Below the pieces are notes generated by a model. It ran no database searches. It was given only the letters and a program-made list of their open reading frames with translations, and was not told the origin of the DNA. Shown in pieces: positions 33,281-43,020 of a stretch of DNA of 64,000 bases. Position numbers and translations under genes: made by a program. Numbering within the stretch: the stretch's first letter is position 1; every line of letters starts with the position of its first letter. Source of the DNA: Streptomyces sindenensis (GTDB taxonomy: Bacteria; Actinomycetota; Actinomycetes; Streptomycetales; Streptomycetaceae); the NCBI RefSeq assembly GCF_014649035.1, contig NZ_BMSG01000029.1, forward strand, positions 1 to 64,000, in the 5' to 3' direction.

Positions 33281-33940
33281 GTGATATCCGTGCACCGGTC
33301 CGAGGACCGCTACCGGGGCGGCGACGAGGCCGCCGGGATCGACACCCGGCACGCCCTCTCCTTCGGCCCCTTCTACGACCCGGACAACCTCCGCTTCGGC
33401 CCGATCCTGGCCTGCAACGAGGAACGCCTCGCGCCGGGCGCCGGGTTCGAGGAGCATCCGCACAGCCACACCGAGATCGTCACCTGGGTCGTCGAGGGCG
33501 AGCTGACCCACCGCGACTCGGCCGGGCACTCCACCGTCGTCCGGGCCGGGGACGTGGCCCACCTGAGCGCCGCCTCCGGGGTCCGCCACGTCGAACGCAA
33601 CGACGGCACCGACCCGTTGACCTTCCTCCAGATGTGGCTGGCCCCCCTGGAGCCGGGCGGCGAACCCTCGTACACGGTGGTGCCCGGCATCGCCGACTCC
33701 ACCCCGTACGCCCTGCCCGGCGCGACCGCGATGCTCCACGTCCGCCGCCTGACCGAGGGCGGCCGCACGGCGGTCCCGGACGCGGCGCGCCTGTACGTGC
33801 ATGTGGTACGGGGCCGGATCGCCCTGGACGGCGAGGAGCTGGGCCCCGGCGACGCCGCCCGGATCACCGACGCCCGGGACCTGGCGGCGGTCGCGGTGGC
33901 GGGCCCGGCGGAGCTGCTGGTCTGGGAACTGGCGGGCTGA
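33281..33940 (+). CDS. Pirin family bicupin protein
   Basis: A 219-residue bicupin. The first cupin carries the metal ligands HPHSHTEIVTWVVEGELTH (two His, further His and Glu), and DPDNLRFGPILACNEERLAPG is typical of pirin. Some bacterial pirins have quercetinase activity and others bind pyruvate dehydrogenase E1; neither can be decided here, although aceE is about 20 kb away. GTG at 33281 follows a TACCGT -10-like box, suggesting a leaderless mRNA. It converges with the DinB-like gene over 9 bp. Confidence 0.85.
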   Translation: MISVHRSEDRYRGGDEAAGIDTRHALSFGPFYDPDNLRFGPILACNEERLAPGAGFEEHPHSHTEIVTWVVEGELTHRDSAGHSTVVRAGDVAHLSAASGVRHVERNDGTDPLTFLQMWLAPLEPGGEPSYTVVPGIADSTPYALPGATAMLHVRRLTEGGRTAVPDAARLYVHVVRGRIALDGEELGPGDAARITDARDLAAVAVAGPAELLVWELAG

Positions 33941-33949
33941 GGCCTGCCG

Positions 33950-34657
33950 CTACCGGCGGGCCCGCCACAGGTCGCGCAGCAGCGCGATCTCGGCCATGTG
34001 GTGGATGAGCTCCAGATTGCCGTTGGCCAGCGTGCCGATGTACGCGTCGCCGGGATCGGAGCCGTACGGGTACTGCGAGAGGCCGACCGTGTCGAGCTGC
34101 TCCTCGGTGAGCGCGCCGATGCTCGCCCGATGCCGGTCGAGGGTCGCCCAGAACCGCTCCAGCGCGAGCGAGGCGGACGGGGTGAAGTCGACCAGCAGGT
34201 GCGGGTCCTGCCGCCGCTCGCCGAAGGTCCACTCCCAGCGGCCCTCGAAGTCGGAGTGCAGATGGCCGAGCCGCCACGCGATGGTCGTGATCGGTACGAC
34301 GTCGGGCTCCGGCTCACCGGTGAACGCGAGGACCTCCTCGACCCGCTCGACGCTCACGCTCCAGTCCTCGGCGACCTGCGCGACGGACATCCCGTCCGCC
34401 ACCTGCCGTGCGACCTCCGCGTACTCGTTCGCCGGGATCTCCGGCGCCCCCTTGTCGAGGACCCAGGCGCCGGGACCGTACGCCCGGGGCGTCACCGCCT
34501 CCTCGCGGCGCCGGATCGACCAGCTGCCGGGCGCGGGCTCCCAGAGGTACTCCTCGTCGCCGAGCCCGTGCAGTCGGACCTCGGCCATCTCCCGGGCCTG
34601 GTCGAACTGCTCCAGCAGAATGCCCAGTCGGTCGGTCCGTGGCCCCTGGCCGCTCAT
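33950..34657 (-). CDS. DinB-fold protein
   Basis: A 235-residue protein with DinB/YfiT four-helix features: LLEQFDQAREMAEVRLHGLGDEEYLWEPAPGSWS near the start, WRLGHLHSDFEGRWEW with a potential metal His in the middle, and LIHHMAEIALLRDLWRARR at the end. The His residues in HLHSDF and IHHMAE are placed like the DinB metal triad. Related proteins include bacillithiol/mycothiol-dependent transferases. ATG at 34657 follows GAGGGAG. Confidence 0.8.
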   Translation of the reverse strand: MSGQGPRTDRLGILLEQFDQAREMAEVRLHGLGDEEYLWEPAPGSWSIRRREEAVTPRAYGPGAWVLDKGAPEIPANEYAEVARQVADGMSVAQVAEDWSVSVERVEEVLAFTGEPEPDVVPITTIAWRLGHLHSDFEGRWEWTFGERRQDPHLLVDFTPSASLALERFWATLDRHRASIGALTEEQLDTVGLSQYPYGSDPGDAYIGTLANGNLELIHHMAEIALLRDLWRARR

Positions 34658-34768
34658 GCGCAGCTCCCTCGTCGTACGGCCCCGGGCGGTTCCCGGCGTC
34701 CGGAGGGAAGCTAACGGCTCACCCGGCGGGGCGCGACCGAATTCCCGGAGGGTTACCGGAACCTCCCG

Positions 34769-35194
34769 TCACTCCTGGGGCCGCCCGGACTCCTCGGACT
34801 CCTTCGCGCGTCTCTCGGCCAGCCGGTCCAGCTCGCGCATCGCCTGGGCGTGCCCGCTCATCCGGCGGCTCACACTGCCGGTCGTGAACAGCGCGGTTCC
34901 CACGAGCGCCACGGGGACGGAGAGCCCGAGGACGGCCAGCGCCTCGGGCCAGTCGCGCTCGGCCGCGCAGTAATCCCCGGCGTACACCCCCTCGTTGGCG
35001 GTGCCGCCGTCCGTGAACAGCCGTGCCGCGCACTCCCTCGTGCTGCCGGCACGCGTCTCGACCTCGTACTCGGTCATCAGCAGAACGGCACACCAGCCCC
35101 AGAGCAGCCCCGCCACGACCAACAGGACGGTGCCCCAGTCACGTATGCGGGCGGCCCGCTCCCGGAATTCGAGGTCGTAATCTCGTGATCGCAT
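34769..35194 (-). CDS. Two-helix membrane protein, unknown function
   Basis: A 141-residue protein with two membrane helices (WGTVLLVVAGLLWGWCAVLLM and ALAVLGLSVPVALVGTALFTTG) separated by an external-looking loop of about 45 residues with two cysteines (ECAARLF and DYCAAERDW). The C-terminus is charged and probably cytosolic (MRELDRLAERRAKESEE). No family is recognised; the loop cysteines may form a disulfide. Confidence 0.65.
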   Translation of the reverse strand: MRSRDYDLEFRERAARIRDWGTVLLVVAGLLWGWCAVLLMTEYEVETRAGSTRECAARLFTDGGTANEGVYAGDYCAAERDWPEALAVLGLSVPVALVGTALFTTGSVSRRMSGHAQAMRELDRLAERRAKESEESGRPQE

Positions 35195-35352
35195 GGCGGA
35201 CGAATCTAGCAGCGCACCCAGTGGCTCGGTGAAGCCATGTCAGGGCCGAAGCACGGGCAACCGGATCGGCGCGAACTCGGCACGCGGGGAGGCGGGTCGG
35301 GGCTCGCGGCAAAGGGCCGGTTCAGCCGGACGCCGGGAGAGCCGCGACGGCC

Positions 35353-36165
35353 TCAGGACAGTTCGGCCAGAACCGCGTCCGTGAACGGAGTCCACGCCTC
35401 CGCCGCCCACGGGCCGAAGGCGCGGTCCGTCAGTGCGACGCAGGCGACGCCCGCGACCGGGTCGATCCACAGGAAAGTGCCCGACTGGCCGAAGTGCCCG
35501 AAGGTGGCGGGGGAGGAGGAAACGCCCGTCCAGTGCGGGGACTTGGAGTCGCGGATCTCGAAGCCGAGGCCCCAGTCGTTCGGGCTCTGGTGGCCGTAGC
35601 CCGGCAGAACGCCCTTGAGGCCCGGGTGCACGACGCTCTGGGCCTCCAGGACCGTACGCGGGTCGAGCAGGCGCGGGGCCTGGACCTCGGCGGCGAAGCG
35701 GACCAGATCGTCGACCGTGGAGACGCCGTCGCGGGCCGGGGAGCCGTCCAGGGTCGTGGACGTCATGGACAGCGGTTCCAGGACCGCCTGGCGCAGGTAC
35801 TCCGCGAACGGGATGCCGGACGCCTTCGCGATGTGGTCGCCCAGCACCTCGAAGCCGGCGTTGGAGTACAGGCGGCGGTTGCCGGGCGGGGCCGTCACCC
35901 GGTGCTCGTCGAAGGCGAGGCCGCTGGTGTGGGCGAGCAGGTGGCGCACCGTGGAGCCCTCGGGCCCGGCCGGCTCGTCCAGCTCGACGGCCCCCTCCTC
36001 GTACGCCACCAGCGCCGCGTAGGCCGCGAGCGGCTTGGTGACCGAGGCGAGGGGGAAGCGGTGGCCCACCGGACCGTGCGTGCCGAGGACCGTGCCGTCC
36101 GCCCGCACGACGGCGGCCGCCGCCGTTGTGACCGGCCAGGTGTCGATGATGCGCAGGCTCTCCAT
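35353..36165 (-). CDS. Beta-lactamase-fold serine hydrolase
   Basis: A 270-residue class C beta-lactamase/esterase-like protein without a signal peptide. It has S41-x-x-K44 (LASVTKPLAAY), Y100-S-N and a C-terminal HFGQSG matching the third (KTG-like) motif. The absence of an export signal points to an intracellular esterase or amidase rather than a penicillin-degrading enzyme. ATG at 36165 lies just after TAGGCT, so it is probably leaderless. Confidence 0.82.
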   Translation of the reverse strand: MESLRIIDTWPVTTAAAAVVRADGTVLGTHGPVGHRFPLASVTKPLAAYAALVAYEEGAVELDEPAGPEGSTVRHLLAHTSGLAFDEHRVTAPPGNRRLYSNAGFEVLGDHIAKASGIPFAEYLRQAVLEPLSMTSTTLDGSPARDGVSTVDDLVRFAAEVQAPRLLDPRTVLEAQSVVHPGLKGVLPGYGHQSPNDWGLGFEIRDSKSPHWTGVSSSPATFGHFGQSGTFLWIDPVAGVACVALTDRAFGPWAAEAWTPFTDAVLAELS

Positions 36166-36198
36166 GTGTCCGAGCCTAACGGCCGGGCCCGGTGGCCT

Positions 36199-36230
36199 GC
36201 CCCGGGCCCCGGCCCCGGGGAGCCCGGGGC
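36199..36230. terminator. GC-rich hairpin after glycerate kinase gene
   Basis: GCCCCGGGC and GCCCGGGGC form a 9-bp stem around a GC-rich 14-nt loop in the gap between glycerate kinase and the next gene. Plausible but weak evidence, because random GC-rich DNA forms such stems easily. Confidence 0.35.
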
Positions 36231-36275
36231 CGCCTGGCGGGGGAGGCCCGGCCCCTGCCACCCGGACCGAGGCCC

Positions 36276-37496
36276 TCAAGCGGCCAGCGGGGCGACCGGT
36301 GCCAGCCGGGTCCCCAGGGCCATGATCCGCATGGCCCGCTCCGTCGCGTCCGCCAGGAACTCGCCGCTCCGGCCGATCGCCTCCACCAGCGTCATCGGCG
36401 CGGGCAGGATCGCGCTGTACGCGTCGACGCCCACCGCCCGTACGTCCTGTGCGCCCGGCCCGATCGTCCCGGCCAGCACCAGGACCGGTACCCCCGCCGC
36501 CCGCGCCCGGCGTGCCACCTCCGCCGGGATCTTCCCGCGCACGGTCTGGTGGTCGAGTGCCCCCTCCGCCGTGATCACGAAGTCGGCGCGGGCCAGGCGG
36601 GCGTCCAGGTCGAGGCCGTCGAGGAGGACGTCGTACCGGGGGAGGAGCCGGGCTCCGACGGCGGCCAGGCCGGCTCCCAGGCCGCCCGACGCTCCCGTGC
36701 CGGGGGCCGTCCGCAGGTCGACCGGGGCGCCGGCCGTCGGGGCGAACGCCGGGGCCAGGTCCCGGGTGAGGACGGCGGCCAGCCGTTCCAGGCCCGCCGA
36801 GAGCAGCTCCACCTCCGCCGGGGTGGCCCCCTTCTGCGGCCCGAACACCCGGGCCACGCCGCGCCTCCCGCACAGCACGTTGTACGGGTTGCAGGCCACC
36901 AGCAGCTCGGTGTCGGCGAGCCTGGGGTCGAGACCGGCCGGGTCGATGCGCTCCAGCTCGTGCAACGACCCGCCGCCCGGACGGAGTTCGCGACCGTGCC
37001 GGTCGGTCAGCCGGGCCCCGAGCGCCTGGAGCGCGCCCGCGCCCCCGTCCGACGTACCGGAGTCGCCGCAGCCGACGAGGACGCGCCGGGCCCCGGTGTC
37101 CAGGGCGGCCCTGATCAGCTCGCCGACGCCGTACGTCGTCGTCGCGCCCGGGTGGCGGCGGTCCGGCGGGACCAGTGCGAGGCCCGCGACCGCCGCCATC
37201 TCCACGACGGCGGTGAGCGGGCCGGGCGTTGTGCCGCCGCCCAGCAGCGCGAAGTGCGAGGCGACCGGGTCGCCCACCGGGCCCGTCGCCGTGCACGACA
37301 CCAGCCTGCCGCCGCCCGCCAGGGCCAGCGCCTCCGCCGTGCCCTCGCCGCCGTCCACGAGGGGGACGAGGTCCAGTTCGGCGTCGGGGATCACCCGGCG
37401 TACCCCGGTGGCGATGGCCTCGGCGACCCGGGCGGCGGACAGGGACTCCTTGAAACCGCTGGGGGCGATGGCGATGCGGTGGGGACGAGTGGTCAT
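36276..37496 (-). CDS. Glycerate kinase (GarK/GlxK type)
   Basis: A 406-residue glycerate 2-kinase of the GarK/GlxK type, which phosphorylates D-glycerate with ATP. Signatures are APSGFKESLSA at the N-terminus, PLVDGGEGTAEAL, GCGDSGTSDGGAGALQALG and TAEGALDHQTVRGKIP. ATG at 37496 overlaps the stop of the SLC13-type permease by 4 bp, so uptake and phosphorylation of glycerate or a related hydroxy acid is a reasonable reading of the pair. Confidence 0.9.
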   Translation of the reverse strand: MTTRPHRIAIAPSGFKESLSAARVAEAIATGVRRVIPDAELDLVPLVDGGEGTAEALALAGGGRLVSCTATGPVGDPVASHFALLGGGTTPGPLTAVVEMAAVAGLALVPPDRRHPGATTTYGVGELIRAALDTGARRVLVGCGDSGTSDGGAGALQALGARLTDRHGRELRPGGGSLHELERIDPAGLDPRLADTELLVACNPYNVLCGRRGVARVFGPQKGATPAEVELLSAGLERLAAVLTRDLAPAFAPTAGAPVDLRTAPGTGASGGLGAGLAAVGARLLPRYDVLLDGLDLDARLARADFVITAEGALDHQTVRGKIPAEVARRARAAGVPVLVLAGTIGPGAQDVRAVGVDAYSAILPAPMTLVEAIGRSGEFLADATERAMRIMALGTRLAPVAPLAA

Positions 37497-38926
37497 GGCT
37501 GGGTCTCCAGGAGTACGGGCACGCCGAGCAGCGGCCAGACGACGAGGGCGAAGGCGAGGACGAGGGCCGCCGTGAGCGGCGCGAGGAAGGCGGACAGCCG
37601 CAGCAGATCGCGCGGGGTGTACGTCGGGGCGCCGGGCACGTCCGCGAAGAGCGCGACCGGCTTGGCCGAGGACGGCAGGGTGTGGCAGAAACCGGCGGCG
37701 GCCGTGGACGCCAGCGCCGCGGTGACCGGGTTGACCCCGGCCCCGACCGCCGCCGCGACGACCAGCGGGACGAGGACGGAGGACCGGGCGGAGCGCGACT
37801 GGAGCGCCAGATGTGCGGCCGTGCTGACGACGACCACGCCGGCCAGGAAGATCCACGGGGGCGTGGACGCCCCGAGCGGTATCCACCCCACCAGCCAGTC
37901 GGCCGCCCCCGAGTCGGAGAGCGCCACGCCCATCGCCATCGTGGCGGCCATGAACAACAGCAGCGGCCAGGGGACCGTCCGCAGACCGTCCTTGAAGCGG
38001 ACCGTTCCCAGCGCGGGCGAGGTCGCCACCAGCGCGCCGATCAGCGCGACCACGGCGGGCGACACCCCGTGCACCGGCTCGCTGCACCACAGCAGCACGA
38101 CCGTCGCCAGGAGGAGCAGACACCGGGACTCCGCCGGGGTGAACGGACCTTCGACGGCCGTCTCGGAGTGCTCCTGGATCTGCGCCGCCGTGATCGTGAC
38201 CGGACCCTTGCGGTCGGCCCGCCGGGTCGTCGTCAACAGCACCAGTTCGGCCGCGAGATGGGAGGAGGCGACCGCCAGCGGCAGTCCGAGGAGCAGCCAT
38301 TGCACGAAGCTCAGCTGCTCCCCGGTCTGCTCCCACAGCACCCCGACCGTGATCAGGTGCGCTCCCGCCCCGATCAGCGTCGCGACGGCGGACAGCAGGA
38401 TGACGGTCGGGAAGAGCAGTGCCAGCATGACGACGAGGCGGCCGCGTTCCCGGAGCGCGGCCGCCAGCGCGAGGAACACCGGCAGGGCGAGCGCGGCCCG
38501 CCCCGAGGTGGCCGGCACGGCGAACGCGGTGACGACCAGACCCGCGGTGGTCAGATGCGTCAACTGGCGTACGGTCCTGGCCCCGCCGACCAGGAAGACC
38601 GCCGCCCGGCCCGCCAGACCGGTCCGGGTCACGGCGGCCGCCAGGACGAAGGCGCAGATCAGCAGCCACACCGTCTCCTCGCCCAGGGTGGCGAACAGGG
38701 TCTCGCTGCTGATCACCCCCGTCACCGTCAGTGCCAGCCCCGCGCCGAGCGCGATGTAGGCGTCGTCCACCGGGGTGGCGATCCAGGCCGCGGTGGCCAG
38801 GGCGAAGACGGCGAGCGAGAGCCGCCCGTCGGCGCTGAGGCCGGGGGCGGCGCCGGGGACGGCGAGGAGAGCGCAGAGCCCGAGGACGGCGCAGAGGCCG
38901 ACGGTCTGCCGGAGAGGGAGAGGCAC
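37493..38926 (-). CDS. SLC13/DASS-type anion permease
   Basis: A 477-residue membrane protein with about 11-13 hydrophobic segments, of the divalent anion:Na+ symporter type. PATSGRAALALPVFLALA resembles the SNT-type hairpin motif, and a second re-entrant region is LIGAGAHLITVG. It probably imports a small carboxylate; its overlap with the glycerate kinase start suggests glycerate. The GTG at 38926 has no strong ribosome site. The next gene upstream is the minus-strand two-component system. Confidence 0.8.
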   Translation of the reverse strand: MPLPLRQTVGLCAVLGLCALLAVPGAAPGLSADGRLSLAVFALATAAWIATPVDDAYIALGAGLALTVTGVISSETLFATLGEETVWLLICAFVLAAAVTRTGLAGRAAVFLVGGARTVRQLTHLTTAGLVVTAFAVPATSGRAALALPVFLALAAALRERGRLVVMLALLFPTVILLSAVATLIGAGAHLITVGVLWEQTGEQLSFVQWLLLGLPLAVASSHLAAELVLLTTTRRADRKGPVTITAAQIQEHSETAVEGPFTPAESRCLLLLATVVLLWCSEPVHGVSPAVVALIGALVATSPALGTVRFKDGLRTVPWPLLLFMAATMAMGVALSDSGAADWLVGWIPLGASTPPWIFLAGVVVVSTAAHLALQSRSARSSVLVPLVVAAAVGAGVNPVTAALASTAAAGFCHTLPSSAKPVALFADVPGAPTYTPRDLLRLSAFLAPLTAALVLAFALVVWPLLGVPVLLETQP

Positions 38927-39008
38927 GCTGTACAGCCTCTGCGGGCGGGGTGAGCCGTCGATGAGCCGCCCGTGAAGGATCTTTCATGCGGGCCGTGGCC
39001 CGGAGGCC

Positions 39009-39668
39009 CTAAGGCAGCCGGTACCCCATGCCCCGGACCGTCTCCAGCCGCTCCGCCCCCAACTTCCGGCGCAGCGACCGGACGTACACGTCGACGATGT
39101 TGGAGCCGGGGTCGAAGTCGTACCCCCACACATGCGACAGGATCTGCTCGCGCGACAGCACCTGGCCCGGGTGGCGCAGGAACATCTCCAGCAGCACGAA
39201 CTCGCGCGCCGTCAGATCCACCGTCCGGTCCTCCGCACGGGCCCGGCGCGTCCGCAGGTCCAGGGCGAGGCTGCCGCTGCGCAACATGGTCACCTCGGGC
39301 GCGCGGGCGGCGGTGCGCTGGCGCAACCGTACCCGGGCGAGCAGCTCCTCGAAGCGGAACGGCTTCGTCATCCAGTCGTCGGCGCCGCCCTCCAGACCGG
39401 CCACGGTGTCGCGGACCGAGTCGCGGGCGGTGAGGACGATCACCGGCAGCGTGACGCGCGCCTCGCGCAGCTCCCGCAGCACGGTGAAGCCGTCCCGGCC
39501 CGGCAGCCCGATGTCGAGCACCATCAGGTCGAAGCCGCCGGTCAGCGCGTGGCCCAGCGCCAGGTCGCCGTCCTCGGCGACGACCGTGGTGAAGCCGTTG
39601 GCGCGCAGCCCCTTCTGGACGAACGAGGCGATGCGCTCCTCGTCCTCGGCGATCAGGATGCGGTTCAT
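39009..39668 (-). CDS. OmpR/PhoB-type response regulator
   Basis: A 219-residue regulator with a receiver domain (acidic pocket D9, phospho-acceptor D52 in VLDIGLPG, K102 in TKPFRF) and a winged-helix DNA-binding domain (REFVLLEMFLRHPGQVLSREQI, then NIVDVYVRSLRRKLG). Its ATG overlaps the kinase stop (ATGA), so it is the cognate partner of the upstream sensor. Targets are unknown; the small acidic exported protein ahead of the kinase may share the pathway. Confidence 0.92.
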   Translation of the reverse strand: MNRILIAEDEERIASFVQKGLRANGFTTVVAEDGDLALGHALTGGFDLMVLDIGLPGRDGFTVLRELREARVTLPVIVLTARDSVRDTVAGLEGGADDWMTKPFRFEELLARVRLRQRTAARAPEVTMLRSGSLALDLRTRRARAEDRTVDLTAREFVLLEMFLRHPGQVLSREQILSHVWGYDFDPGSNIVDVYVRSLRRKLGAERLETVRGMGYRLP

Positions 39669-41104
39669 GAGTCGGTCTCCAGCGTGAGTACGAAGGTGGC
39701 TCCGCCGCCCTCGGTCCGGCGGAGTTCGACGCGGCCGTGGTGGCCCTCCGCGATGGCCTTGACGATGGCGAGGCCGAGCCCGGCCCCGCTGGTGCGGGTC
39801 CCGCGCCGGGACGTGCCCCGGCGGAACCGCTCGAAGATGACCTCGGCGTCCTCCGGCGGAATGCCGGGCCCGTGGTCGGCGACGTACAGTTCGACGCGCC
39901 CCGCATCCGCCCGGGAGCCGACGCGGATGCGCTGGCCGGGCACGGTGTGCTGGACGGCGTTCTGCGCGAGCTGGACCATCGCCTGGGTCATCCGCTGCGG
40001 ATCCAGGCGCACTTCGCGGTCCTCGACCCCGTCGAGCTGCCACTCCCGCTCGCCGAGGGTCCGCACCTTCACGAACACGTCGGCGGTCAGCTCCGCGAGC
40101 TGGACGGGCTCGGGGCGCACGAAGTCGGGGCGCTCGGCCCCCGCGAGCAGCAGCAGGTCCTCCACGATCCGGCTCATCCGGTCCAGCTCGTCGGTGACCA
40201 GCCGTACCGTCTCCTCCCGGTCCGCCGGATCGTCGCCCATCAGCTCCAGATGGCCCCGGACGATGGTGATCGGGGTGCGCAGCTCGTGCCCGGCGTCGTC
40301 GACGAAGACCCGCTGCGCCGCGAACGCCCGCTCCAGCCGGTCCAGCATCGCGTTGAACGTCTCGGCGAGGGCCGCGATGTCGTCCCGGCCCTCCACGGGG
40401 ATCCGCCGGGTCAGGTCCTGCTCGGTCAGCTCCGCCGCCGTCGTCCGCACGAGCCGTACGGGCGCGAGGATGCGTCCGGCGACGGCCCAGCCGATCCCGG
40501 TCGTCATCAGCAGGGCGACCCCGGACAGGGCGAGCAGCATCCAGAACGTCTTGTCGGCGACGGCCCGTTCGCGCTCCGGGTGGAAGGCGACGACGAACGC
40601 CCCGGGCTGCCCGCCCGCCGACGGCCCGATCTCGACCTTCGCCCAGCGCAGTTCGCCCTGCGGGCGCTCCAGCGTGCCGAAGGAGTCCTGGGAGGCGCGG
40701 ATCCGGGTGAGCGCGTCGGTGTCCCGCCACAGGGCGGTGTCCGGCGGAAAGTCGCGGCGCTGCCGGATGACGTCGGGCCGGTCGCCGGCCGGGCCGGTCA
40801 GACCCAGCAGCTCCTCGTCCGGGTCGGCGTACTGGCGTTGCAGATAGATGCGGAGCAGCCGGTCGGCGGTGTCGAAGCGGCCGCCGGTGTCCGGGTCCAC
40901 CCCCTGCGGCACGAAGTTCGCGAACTCGCCGGTCTCCTGCGTGAGCAGCTGGCTGATGCGGTGGTCCACGTCCCTCTGGAGGATCGAGCGCACGGTGACG
41001 GCGACCGCGCCCAGCGCGACCGCCATCACGACCAGCAACCACAGCAGGATCCGGACGCGGGCGGAGATCCTCGGGAAGCCCAGGGGCGACCGGCTAACCG
41101 TCAT
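39665..41104 (-). CDS. Two-component sensor histidine kinase (HAMP type)
   Basis: A 479-residue kinase. Membrane helix 1 is at about 18-40 and helix 2 at about 187-208, enclosing an external sensor domain of about 145 residues. A HAMP linker is followed by H273 in DDAGHELRTPI, the N-box QNAVQHTVPG, DHGPGIPPED and GAGLGLAIVKAIAEGH. All catalytic boxes are intact. ATG at 41104 is chosen because it gives a short cytosolic N-terminus; it overlaps the small exported protein gene by 11 bp. Another ATG at 41122 is possible. Confidence 0.9.
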   Translation of the reverse strand: MTVSRSPLGFPRISARVRILLWLLVVMAVALGAVAVTVRSILQRDVDHRISQLLTQETGEFANFVPQGVDPDTGGRFDTADRLLRIYLQRQYADPDEELLGLTGPAGDRPDVIRQRRDFPPDTALWRDTDALTRIRASQDSFGTLERPQGELRWAKVEIGPSAGGQPGAFVVAFHPERERAVADKTFWMLLALSGVALLMTTGIGWAVAGRILAPVRLVRTTAAELTEQDLTRRIPVEGRDDIAALAETFNAMLDRLERAFAAQRVFVDDAGHELRTPITIVRGHLELMGDDPADREETVRLVTDELDRMSRIVEDLLLLAGAERPDFVRPEPVQLAELTADVFVKVRTLGEREWQLDGVEDREVRLDPQRMTQAMVQLAQNAVQHTVPGQRIRVGSRADAGRVELYVADHGPGIPPEDAEVIFERFRRGTSRRGTRTSGAGLGLAIVKAIAEGHHGRVELRRTEGGGATFVLTLETDS

Positions 41105-41405
41105 CACCGAAGTCGTCGTCATCGTCGTCGTCGGCCGCGGAGGGGCCCGGGACGACGGAGCTGTCCGGTGTACCGGCCGGGGGTGCGGAACCGCTCGGCG
41201 TCGGGATGCCGCCCGGGGAGGCGGCACCGCTCGGTGACGTGTCCCGGCCCGGCGGCGGTGTGCCGCGCGGGCTCTCCTCCAGCCGGACGGTGGGGGGCAC
41301 CTTCGGCGCCTCCGATGAGTCGGTCATGGCGTAGCTGGTGGCCGCTATGCCCAGGGGCACGGCGACGACGGCTGCCAGGGCCGCCAGACGAGGTGAGAAA
41401 GCCAT
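41094..41405 (-). CDS. Small exported acidic protein ahead of the sensor kinase
   Basis: A 103-residue protein with a signal peptide or anchor (FSPRLAALAAVVAVPLGIAATSYA), a Pro/Ser/Gly-rich disordered middle and a strongly acidic end (DDDDDDDFGDDG). No family is recognised. It overlaps the kinase gene by 11 bp and is the first gene of that operon, so it may act in the same pathway, for example as a cation-binding or accessory protein. That role is inferred from position and acidity only. Confidence 0.65.
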   Translation of the reverse strand: MAFSPRLAALAAVVAVPLGIAATSYAMTDSSEAPKVPPTVRLEESPRGTPPPGRDTSPSGAASPGGIPTPSGSAPPAGTPDSSVVPGPSAADDDDDDDFGDDG

Positions 41406-41534
41406 GTGTTCACTCTGACGGTCCCGGACGGTACGAACATGAAGCCAGGATGAACAATCTTTCATCTCGGACATGCCCGACATATGGAGCTGGAGGGGCG
41501 TCAAGGGGTGCCGGGGAGACGGCGCCGATTCCGC

Positions 41535-41565
41535 TTGCTTCGAGTGCACTCCAAGGATCTAGCGT
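41535..41565 (+). promoter_or_regulatory. MerR-type promoter with 19-bp spacer and palindromic operator
   Basis: A -35-like TTGCTT (41535-41540) and a -10-like TAGCGT (41560-41565) are separated by 19 bp, the over-long spacing that MerR-family activators correct. Centred in the spacer is an 18-bp palindrome at 41538-41555 (CTTCGAGTG paired with CACTCCAAG, one mismatch). Transcription would start within a base or two of the ATG at 41573, so the mRNA is probably leaderless. Confidence 0.8.
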
Positions 41566-41572
41566 GGAACAC

Positions 41573-41982
41573 ATGACGGAGCACCCCCGCCCCGCGGGCC
41601 AGGACAGCTACTCGATCAGCGAGGTGGTCGCCTTCACCGGACTCACCGCGCACACCCTGCGCTGGTACGAGCGCATCGGGCTCATGCCCCACGTAGACCG
41701 CTCGCACACCGGCCAGCGCCGCTTCAGCAACCGCGACCTCGACTGGCTGGCCTTCGTCGGCAAACTGCGGCTGACCGGGATGCCCGTCGCCGACATGGTG
41801 CGGTACGCGGAGCTGCTGCGGGAAGGGGAGTCCACCTTCGAGGCACGGCAGGAGCTGCTGGAGGCGACCCGCCGTGATGTGATCTCGCGGATCGCGGAGC
41901 TCCACGACACCCTCGCCGTCCTCGATCACAAGATCGAGTTCTATGCGGGCGCCCGCCGGGCGCCGGAGAGGCACAGCGTCCG

Positions 41983-41986
<4 letters not shown>
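41573..41986 (+). CDS. MerR family transcriptional regulator
   Basis: A 137-residue MerR-type regulator: helix-turn-helix and wing (SISEVVAFTGLTAHTLRWYERIGLMP, TGQRRFSNRDL) followed by the dimerisation coiled coil (ELLEATRRDVISRIAEL, then LAVLDHKIEFY). There is no Cys, so it is not a metal or redox-thiol sensor; a small-molecule ligand is more likely. It overlaps the aldo/keto reductase start (ATGA) and probably activates its own operon through the operator at 41538-41555. Confidence 0.92.
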
Positions 41987-42996
<1,010 letters not shown>

Positions 42997-43020
42997 GCGT
43001 CACCAGGCGGCCGGGGCCCC

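Noticed and set aside
36192..38759. 855-codon plus-strand frame opposite the hydrolase, glycerate kinase and permease genes.
   Set aside because: No domain recognised; the minus-strand genes account for the region.
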